Source: an uncultured Lachnospiraceae bacterium
Lineage (GTDB): Bacteria > Bacillota > Clostridia > Lachnospirales > Lachnospiraceae
Length of the DNA: 6,408 bases
Assembly (NCBI GenBank): GCA_946409475.1
Contig: CAMJWQ010000205.1
Coordinates: 1 to 6,408 of the forward strand
Reading direction: 5' to 3'
The translations under genes were made by a program, and so were the position numbers. Below, piece after piece: positions 1 to 5,167 of the stretch (positions are counted from its first letter, which is position 1; each line of letters begins with the position of its first letter). The notes under the pieces are model-generated. The model was not told where the DNA came from. It searched no databases and saw only the letters and a list, made by a program, of their open reading frames with translations.

Positions 1-1853
1 GTATCATACTTATCGCTTATCTGGACGACAATGAGCTTTATGACGGGAGTACGGATTTTTATGATTCCTACTTTTGCCTTGATACCACTCAAAAAATGGC
101 AAATGAAATTTTTTATAATTATTTTTATCTGACCCAGCTGAAGGAGCCTACACAGGAAGAGATTTTCCGGATAAAAGCCTACGAAAAGAAGCTTAAGGAA
201 GAAAATTCGAATTTTTTCTTTCGTATAACAGATAATAAAGGCGATGAACTTCTTTCCAGTTTAACGGATGATGTGGATTATACGACACAGTTTTCTTTTA
301 GTTATAAAGATACGCTGCTGTTAGACGGAGACGAAACAAATGATTATAGGGAAGATGCCTATATGCTGCATGCCTATATCAGATATCCCATAACGGCAAA
401 GGACAGCTTTTATGATTCTTACCGGTTGTTTCAAATGCTGTATTCTGTTCGTTACCCTGTCATTGCTTTGTCTGTTTTCTTTGCCGCACTGTTACTTTTC
501 ATGCTGTATTTTCTTATCTGTCAGGCCGGCCACCATAAGAGGAATGCGGAAATTGTATTAAGCGGCAGGGATAAGATTCCCTTTGATCTCTATCTGGCAG
601 GAACAGGTATGCTGATTGTTCTTCTTTTTTATTTCTGGTCATTGCTCAGCTACAGTTTCAGTTATACGGCAGAAAGGATTTTTGGCCTGATAGGTATGGC
701 TCTGCTGTTTTTACTTTTATTACCCTGTATTCTCACTTTTGCGGCCAGGGTGAAAAAAGGCAGGTGGTGGGAGAATGCGGTGATTTACCGTATAGTATCA
801 ATTGTTTACGGTAAGTTGAGAGTGGGGGTAAATTATCTTTCGGACCACATGAACATGGTTTGGAAAATAGCGGCAGGCTTTATGGTTTATCTCCTGATTA
901 ATAGTATACTGTTTTGGGAATCTTATGAAAATTATTATTATTATGGATATGTAATATTCCTTCCTGTTTTCATATTTAATTTTACCGTTCTGTTTTGTCT
1001 GTGCTATTTGACCGCAGGTATGATAAAAATCAAAAATGGGGGAAAGAAAATTGCCCAGGGAGATTATCATTATAAAATAGATACGAAACATCTCCTCTGG
1101 GATTTTAAAGAGCATGGAGAAAACTTAAATAATATTGGATATGGCATGGCAAGGGCAGTAGAAGAAAGCTTGAAAAGCGAGCGGTTTAAGACGGAGCTCA
1201 TTACCAATGTTTCTCATGATATTAAGACACCTTTGACTTCTATTGTCAATTACGTAGATTTATTGAAAAAAGAAAAAATTGATAATGAAAAAATACAAAA
1301 TTATATTTCTGTTTTGGATAAACAGTCTGAGAGATTAAAAAAGCTGATTGTAGATTTGATAGAAGCGTCTAAGGCCTCGACAGGAAATATAACCGTTAAT
1401 CCTCAACGGACGGACATTGTGGAATTGATTAATCAGTCCCTTGGAGAATATACGGAACGTTTTAAGAAAGTAAATTTGGAATTATGTCTGCAGATACCCG
1501 ATGAGGAAGTGGTTATTTTTGCAGACGGGAAATTATTATGGAGAGTATTTGATAATCTGCTGAATAATATTTGCAAATATTCCATGCCGGGTACCAGAGT
1601 GTATTTAAGTGTATCCCTTGACAGTCAAAAGGTTATCATTTCTTTGAAGAATATCAGTAAATATGCCTTGAATATCTCAACAGATGAACTTCTGGAACGC
1701 TTTGTACGGGGAGATGCTTCCCGTAATACGGAAGGCAGCGGCCTGGGATTGGCTATTGCCAAGAGTCTTACGGAATTACAAAAAGGCAGTTTTTCCATTT
1801 ATGTGGATGGTGATTTATTTAAAATTGTTTTGGAATTTGAGCAGAAACCATAA
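1..1853 (+). CDS. Sensor histidine kinase, multi-pass membrane, 5'-truncated by window edge
   Basis: This is the membrane sensor of a two-component system: it autophosphorylates on histidine and passes the phosphate to a response regulator. Counting residues from the first in-frame codon at position 3, an extracytoplasmic stretch fills roughly 1-150. About five hydrophobic segments follow (near 152-173, 194-216, 227-247, 286-305 and 315-339). A short HAMP-like linker with QGDYHYKID comes next. The H-box NVSHDIKTPL has its phospho-acceptor His at 405 (codon 1215-1217). The N-box DNLLNNICKYS is at 517-527 and the glycine-rich lid GSGLGLAIA at 578-586. The usual DNGxGI box is replaced by KNIS (around 549-552). 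The frame is open through the left edge, so the ATG at 96 is internal and a first membrane helix is probably missing. The gene stops at TAA 1851-1853, just before a terminator. Its signal and its regulator cannot be told from this sequence. The kinase identity is secure. Confidence 0.93.
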   Translation, partial: IILIAYLDDNELYDGSTDFYDSYFCLDTTQKMANEIFYNYFYLTQLKEPTQEEIFRIKAYEKKLKEENSNFFFRITDNKGDELLSSLTDDVDYTTQFSFSYKDTLLLDGDETNDYREDAYMLHAYIRYPITAKDSFYDSYRLFQMLYSVRYPVIALSVFFAALLLFMLYFLICQAGHHKRNAEIVLSGRDKIPFDLYLAGTGMLIVLLFYFWSLLSYSFSYTAERIFGLIGMALLFLLLLPCILTFAARVKKGRWWENAVIYRIVSIVYGKLRVGVNYLSDHMNMVWKIAAGFMVYLLINSILFWESYENYYYYGYVIFLPVFIFNFTVLFCLCYLTAGMIKIKNGGKKIAQGDYHYKIDTKHLLWDFKEHGENLNNIGYGMARAVEESLKSERFKTELITNVSHDIKTPLTSIVNYVDLLKKEKIDNEKIQNYISVLDKQSERLKKLIVDLIEASKASTGNITVNPQRTDIVELINQSLGEYTERFKKVNLELCLQIPDEEVVIFADGKLLWRVFDNLLNNICKYSMPGTRVYLSVSLDSQKVIISLKNISKYALNISTDELLERFVRGDASRNTEGSGLGLAIAKSLTELQKGSFSIYVDGDLFKIVLEFEQKP

Positions 1854-1880
1854 TACTTTAAATCAATAATGAATAATAGA

Positions 1881-1918
1881 AAGTGGAATATTGAGAATTA
1901 TCAATATTCTGCTTTTTT
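1881..1918 (+). terminator. Intrinsic terminator of the histidine kinase unit
   Basis: GAATATTGA (1886-1894) pairs perfectly with TCAATATTC (1901-1909) around a six-base loop. The stem can be lengthened outward through two G-T wobbles and three more pairs, to 1881 and 1914. Six T residues follow at 1913-1918. It lies 27 bases after the kinase stop codon and no gene reads toward it, so it most likely ends the kinase transcript and separates it from the downstream chemoreceptor gene. The stem is AT-rich, so its efficiency may be moderate. Confidence 0.8.
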
Positions 1919-1928
1919 GTTGATTTTA

Positions 1929-1954
1929 TATGCTTCGGAGATTGTGAAAGCATA
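1929..1954. repeat. Inverted repeat TATGCTT / AAGCATA
   Basis: TATGCTT (1929-1935) and AAGCATA (1948-1954) are exact reverse complements separated by 12 bases, in the non-coding gap between the kinase terminator and the chemoreceptor gene. It has no T-tract, so it is not a terminator. It could be an operator half-site pair or simply chance in AT-rich DNA. No known binding-site consensus was recognised. Confidence 0.35.
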
Positions 1955-2021
1955 AAGCAAGCAAATATTTCTTGCAATTTGCGACTGCTTGTGCAAAAAA
2001 TTCGACAGTTTATGCCAAAAT

Positions 2022-2051
2022 TTGTGAATTATAGATAAAGAATGTTATTAT
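2022..2051 (+). promoter_or_regulatory. Candidate housekeeping promoter for the chemoreceptor gene
   Basis: TTGTGA (2022-2027) resembles a -35 box and TATTAT (2046-2051) a -10 box with one mismatch to TATAAT; the spacing is 18 bases. Transcription would begin near 2058, giving a leader of about 50 bases. I looked for the motility sigma factor pattern (TAAA, then GCCGATAA) and found no good match. This suggests, but does not prove, that the gene is not under the flagellar sigma factor. The region is AT-rich, so false matches are likely. Confidence 0.4.
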
Positions 2052-2058
2052 ATATAAC
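2044..2058. promoter_or_regulatory. Possible operator: GTTAT-N5-ATAAC inverted repeat
   Basis: GTTAT (2044-2048) and ATAAC (2054-2058) are exact inverted half-sites five bases apart. They overlap the proposed -10 box and likely start point of the chemoreceptor promoter. A protein bound here would block transcription. The half-sites are short and AT-rich, so chance is a real alternative. Confidence 0.25.
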
Positions 2059-2092
2059 AAACCATTAGACGAAAGAGCATTAAAATGATGCC

Positions 2093-2100
2093 GGGAGGGG
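2093..2100 (+). promoter_or_regulatory. Ribosome binding site for the chemoreceptor gene
   Basis: GGGAGGGG lies seven bases before the ATG at 2108. It is a strong, unusually G-rich Shine-Dalgarno sequence in an AT-rich gap, and it fixes the start of the chemoreceptor gene. Confidence 0.8.
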
Positions 2101-2107
2101 AAAAGTA

Positions 2108-3850
2108 ATGCGTAAATCTATTGTTTACCGAATTTTATTTATACTTATCTTTCTGACGTTTCTATTCACACTGAATACCGTATTAAATGGAGTTACTAAT
2201 TCACAGATACAATTATCGGCCAGCCTGATTTCAGATTCATTTGTCAGCTTGGAGTACGAGCAGGTAAAGTTAACAAAAAATTTGGATCAGATTCAAATGT
2301 CCATTCAGACATATCTTTTAGGAGACGAACAAAACAATGCGGATGTATCACTGACAATTAAGGATGCTGCTGAACAGGCTTCTGCCGGTACGAATGAAAT
2401 TTCCGTTATATGTGAGCAATTTTCAAAAAAAGCCATGAATAATGCACTGCTTGACGGGTATGCACCCTATAAGTCCTGTATGGAGGAATTTCTTAAGAAG
2501 GCGGAGGAGATAGAAGGTTATATTCAAAATGGCGACATCACATCCGCACAAAACAGTTATAAAGATTTAGAATTACTGACGAACAATATGTCAGAAGCTG
2601 AAAACAGTTTTCAAAAAGCATTAGATAGTAATATAGAGCATGAAACAAATCTCATACATTCCAGGGTAACCAGATCAACCGTTATTATCTGGATAATGGC
2701 AATTGTCTTTGTGGCAGCGGCTGTCTTATCCTTTTACCTTTCGGTGAAAACTATAATTACGCCTCTTAAAAGGGCGAATCGAAGCTTGTGTAAAATTGTT
2801 AGAAATCTGGAAGAAAGACAGGGAGATCTAACAGTCCGGATAGAATTGAATTCTAAAGATGAAGTGGGGCAGATGATAAAAGGAATCAACCGCTTTATGG
2901 ATGCTTTACAGCAGGCTATGATTTCAATTAAAGCCGGATCCAACAGGATGCATAAATCCACAGAAAATATAACCAACCATATCTTGGAGTGCAGGGATTC
3001 CACATCGAGTATTTCTTCTTCACTTAATGAATTGTCTGCAAGTATGGAGGAAATCAGCAGCACATTACAGAATATTGACAATGGCGCACAGAATGTTTTA
3101 TCGGCAGCCAATACCATTGCAGATGATGCAAAATCCAATACTGATCATGTTGGGAAAATAGCAGAGCGTGCTGAAAAAACCCGTATACATTCCAATGAGA
3201 GTAAAGTGAGAACGGAAATGATTGTGAGGGAGATCGAGAAAACAATGGCTGCTTCCATAGAGAAGAGCCGGTCTGTAGAAAGAATCAATGATCTTACGAC
3301 AACTATTTTAAGTATTGCTACACAAACCAATCTACTGGCACTCAATGCTTCCATAGAAGCGGCCAGAGCAGGAGAAGTGGGAAAGGGATTTGCCGTTGTA
3401 GCAGATGAAATCAGACTTCTTGCGGAGAATTCCAGAGAAACCGCAAATACCATTCAAAGCATCAATATATTGGTAACGGAATCTGTAGAAGAACTGGTAA
3501 AAAATGCGAATGAAATTATGTCCTATATTACAGAAAAAGTATTGGAGGATTATGATGGGTTTGTAGAAGTCACAAATCATTATAAACAGGATGCTGATTC
3601 CATGAATGAGATGTTAGTTCGCTTTAATGCCAAATCAGATGATTTAAGACAGACTGCAACAGAGATGGCTTTTGGAATTCAAGAAATCGCAAGCTCTGTG
3701 GAAGAAAACGTTAACGTTGTAGTGCAATCCAATGAAGATACAAATGATTTGCTAAAATCTATTTATACGATTAATGATGAAGCTGCTCAAAATGGAGAAA
3801 TTGTAAACAGCCTGAACAATGAAGTGAATAAATTTAAAAAAGTGGAATAA
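2108..3850 (+). CDS. Methyl-accepting chemotaxis protein (transmembrane chemoreceptor)
   Basis: This is a receptor that senses a ligand outside the cell and controls the CheA kinase through CheW. Its 580 residues follow the classic plan. A first membrane helix spans about 8-26, and an extracellular, mainly helical ligand domain about 28-188, compatible with a four-helix bundle. A second membrane helix covers about 190-213, followed by a HAMP domain to about 268 (ITPLKRANRSL, then DEVGQMIKGINRFMDAL). A long coiled-coil signalling hairpin makes up the rest. The hairpin tip is intact: TQTNLLALNASIEAARAGE (405-423), then GKGFAVVADEIRLLAENS (425-442). Glu-rich segments near 308-320 and 524-534 are plausible methylation regions. 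The C-terminus (NKFKKVE) lacks a CheR-binding pentapeptide. No che or flagellar genes lie alongside, so it is an orphan receptor. The ligand cannot be predicted from the sequence. Confidence 0.96.
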   Translation: MRKSIVYRILFILIFLTFLFTLNTVLNGVTNSQIQLSASLISDSFVSLEYEQVKLTKNLDQIQMSIQTYLLGDEQNNADVSLTIKDAAEQASAGTNEISVICEQFSKKAMNNALLDGYAPYKSCMEEFLKKAEEIEGYIQNGDITSAQNSYKDLELLTNNMSEAENSFQKALDSNIEHETNLIHSRVTRSTVIIWIMAIVFVAAAVLSFYLSVKTIITPLKRANRSLCKIVRNLEERQGDLTVRIELNSKDEVGQMIKGINRFMDALQQAMISIKAGSNRMHKSTENITNHILECRDSTSSISSSLNELSASMEEISSTLQNIDNGAQNVLSAANTIADDAKSNTDHVGKIAERAEKTRIHSNESKVRTEMIVREIEKTMAASIEKSRSVERINDLTTTILSIATQTNLLALNASIEAARAGEVGKGFAVVADEIRLLAENSRETANTIQSINILVTESVEELVKNANEIMSYITEKVLEDYDGFVEVTNHYKQDADSMNEMLVRFNAKSDDLRQTATEMAFGIQEIASSVEENVNVVVQSNEDTNDLLKSIYTINDEAAQNGEIVNSLNNEVNKFKKVE

Positions 3851-3883
3851 AAAATGGTAACGAAGGATTCGCTGACAGGTAAA

Positions 3884-3913
3884 ACAAAAAGGAGGCAATT
3901 GCCTCCTTTTTGT
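3884..3913. terminator. Perfect 30-bp palindromic terminator after the chemoreceptor gene
   Basis: The 15 bases at 3884-3898 are the exact reverse complement of those at 3899-3913. The RNA would form a GC-rich GGAGGC/GCCTCC stem with an AATT loop, flanked by five A residues before and five T residues after. This is the layout of an intrinsic terminator that works in both directions. It lies 33 bases past the chemoreceptor stop codon and ahead of the sbcD promoter, so it ends the chemoreceptor transcript and insulates sbcD. It also shows that the open frame running from 3854 into sbcD is not coding here. Confidence 0.88.
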
Positions 3914-3937
3914 ATTTCTTCAAAAACTGCGATACAT

Positions 3938-3967
3938 CTGGCAGAAAAACAGGGGATAAGGTATAAT
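3938..3967 (+). promoter_or_regulatory. Promoter of sbcDC
   Basis: A consensus -10 box TATAAT sits at 3962-3967. CTGGCA (3938-3943), 18 bases upstream, matches TTGACA at four of six positions. Transcription would start near 3974, leaving a leader of about 42 bases before the sbcD ATG. Its position between the terminator and the gene supports it. The -35 box is weak. No LexA-type operator was recognised in the leader. Confidence 0.6.
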
Positions 3968-4005
3968 GGGAACAAATCATTAAAATTTGAAGCAAACAAT
4001 AGAGC

Positions 4006-4010
4006 AGGAG
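4006..4010 (+). promoter_or_regulatory. Ribosome binding site that sets the sbcD start
   Basis: AGGAG lies five bases before the ATG at 4016. This decides the start over the in-frame upstream ATG at 3854, which lies before the terminator and the promoter. Confidence 0.8.
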
Positions 4011-4015
4011 TTCCT

Positions 4016-5167
4016 ATGAAATTATTACATATAGCAGATTTACATATCGGGAAGCGTGTAAATGAATTTAGTATGCTGGAAGATCAGTCTTATATATTAG
4101 GGCAAATCCTCCGTATAGCTGCAGAAGAAAAGCCTTCTGCCGTGCTGATTGCCGGAGATGTCTATGATAAAAGCCAGCCCTCTGCGGAGGCGGTGGAGGT
4201 TTTGGATGACTTTTTGACCCGTCTGGTAGAGCTTAAGCAGCCGGTCTTTTTAATCAGCGGTAATCATGATTCACCGGAAAGAATCAACTTTGGCAGCCGG
4301 ATTATGAATCAAAATCAGCTGTATATCAGCGGGGTTTTTACAGGTAAAATATCCAAAAAGTCTCTTGCCGATGAATTCGGTGTTGTTAACTTCTATCTGC
4401 TGCCTTTCATAAAGCCCGCCCATGTACGGCCTTTTTTTGAACAACCCATGGAAACGTATGAAGAGGCATTACGTACCGTCATAACCAATACCCCAATCGA
4501 GAAAGAGGAGAGAAATGTCTTAGTAGCTCATCAGTTCGTCACCTTCGGCAGCGAAAAACCGGAGGAGTCGGAATCGGAAATTTCAGCAGTGGGTGGACTT
4601 GACAATGTAGACGGTTCCGTATTTGATGCTTTTGACTATGTGGCCCTGGGGCATTTGCACGGTCCCCAGAAAATCGGACGGGATACCATACGGTATGCAG
4701 GCTCTCCCTTAAAATATTCTTTTTCCGAAGTCAGGCACCATAAATCCGTTACCCTGATAGAAATGGGAAGAAAAACGGACATTGCCTGTCATCAAATACC
4801 GCTTTCACCCTTGCGGGATATGCGGGAAATAAGGGGCCCTTTAGCCCAATTGCTGGAAACAGGCAGGACAGATAAAAACGGAAGCCTGGATTATATTCGG
4901 GCTGTTGTAACGGACGAAGAAGAAATCTTCGATGCTGTCGGCAGGCTAAGACAGGTATATCCGAATCTTATGAATCTTATGTTTGAAAACAGTAAAACAG
5001 CAGGGAATCATAATTCGATAGATTTTAAAGATATAGACATAAAAAATAAAAGTCCGCTCCTGCTTTTTGAGGAATTTTATGAAAAGCAGAACCAGGAGTG
5101 TATCACGGAGATACAAAAGAAAATCCTCGTGGAAATAATTGAGAGAGCAGGGGGTATATGGAAATGA
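4016..5167 (+). CDS. sbcD: Exonuclease SbcD (Mre11-family nuclease subunit)
   Basis: SbcD is the metal-dependent nuclease of the SbcCD complex. In the cytoplasm the complex degrades double-stranded ends and opens DNA hairpins, including those extruded by palindromes and protein-blocked ends. The 383-residue length fits the family (about 380-400). All phosphodiesterase motifs are present: D8 and H10 in ADLHIG, D48 in GDVYD, N83-H84-D85 in GNHD, H172 in AHQF, and H213/H215 in GHLH. The segment from about 262 onward (LRDMREIRGPL and beyond) is the C-terminal capping region that contacts SbcC. The start at 4016 gives the standard MKLLHIADLHIG opening, has a good ribosome binding site and lies after the promoter. 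The 54 in-frame codons upstream show no family resemblance and cross a terminator. It overlaps sbcC by four bases, a usual sign of translational coupling. Confidence 0.97.
   Translation: MKLLHIADLHIGKRVNEFSMLEDQSYILGQILRIAAEEKPSAVLIAGDVYDKSQPSAEAVEVLDDFLTRLVELKQPVFLISGNHDSPERINFGSRIMNQNQLYISGVFTGKISKKSLADEFGVVNFYLLPFIKPAHVRPFFEQPMETYEEALRTVITNTPIEKEERNVLVAHQFVTFGSEKPEESESEISAVGGLDNVDGSVFDAFDYVALGHLHGPQKIGRDTIRYAGSPLKYSFSEVRHHKSVTLIEMGRKTDIACHQIPLSPLRDMREIRGPLAQLLETGRTDKNGSLDYIRAVVTDEEEIFDAVGRLRQVYPNLMNLMFENSKTAGNHNSIDFKDIDIKNKSPLLLFEEFYEKQNQECITEIQKKILVEIIERAGGIWK

Noticed and set aside
931..944. (ATT)4 triplet run encoding four tyrosines in the kinase
   Set aside because: It is too short to be a credible variable repeat, and Tyr-rich edges of membrane helices are common in AT-rich genomes.
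1684..1869. A 61-codon plus-strand frame overlapping the end of the kinase gene
   Set aside because: It lies in another frame across the kinase catalytic lid region, has no ribosome binding site and resembles nothing. The overlapping kinase frame explains the conservation.
1955..2090. Possible cyclic-di-GMP or other known riboswitch ahead of the chemoreceptor gene
   Set aside because: The conserved cores of the classes I know were not found, and the likely promoter lies downstream of most of this sequence.
2734..3580. Several minus-strand open frames opposite the chemoreceptor gene
   Set aside because: They are short, overlap one another, lack ribosome binding sites and domains, and lie opposite a conserved signalling domain. 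They are shadows of the real gene.
3890..3901. AGGAGG followed by TTG at 3899 in the sbcD frame, suggesting an alternative start
   Set aside because: The AGGAGG is one arm of the terminator stem and would be folded away. The spacing of three bases is too short, and the promoter for sbcD lies downstream of it.
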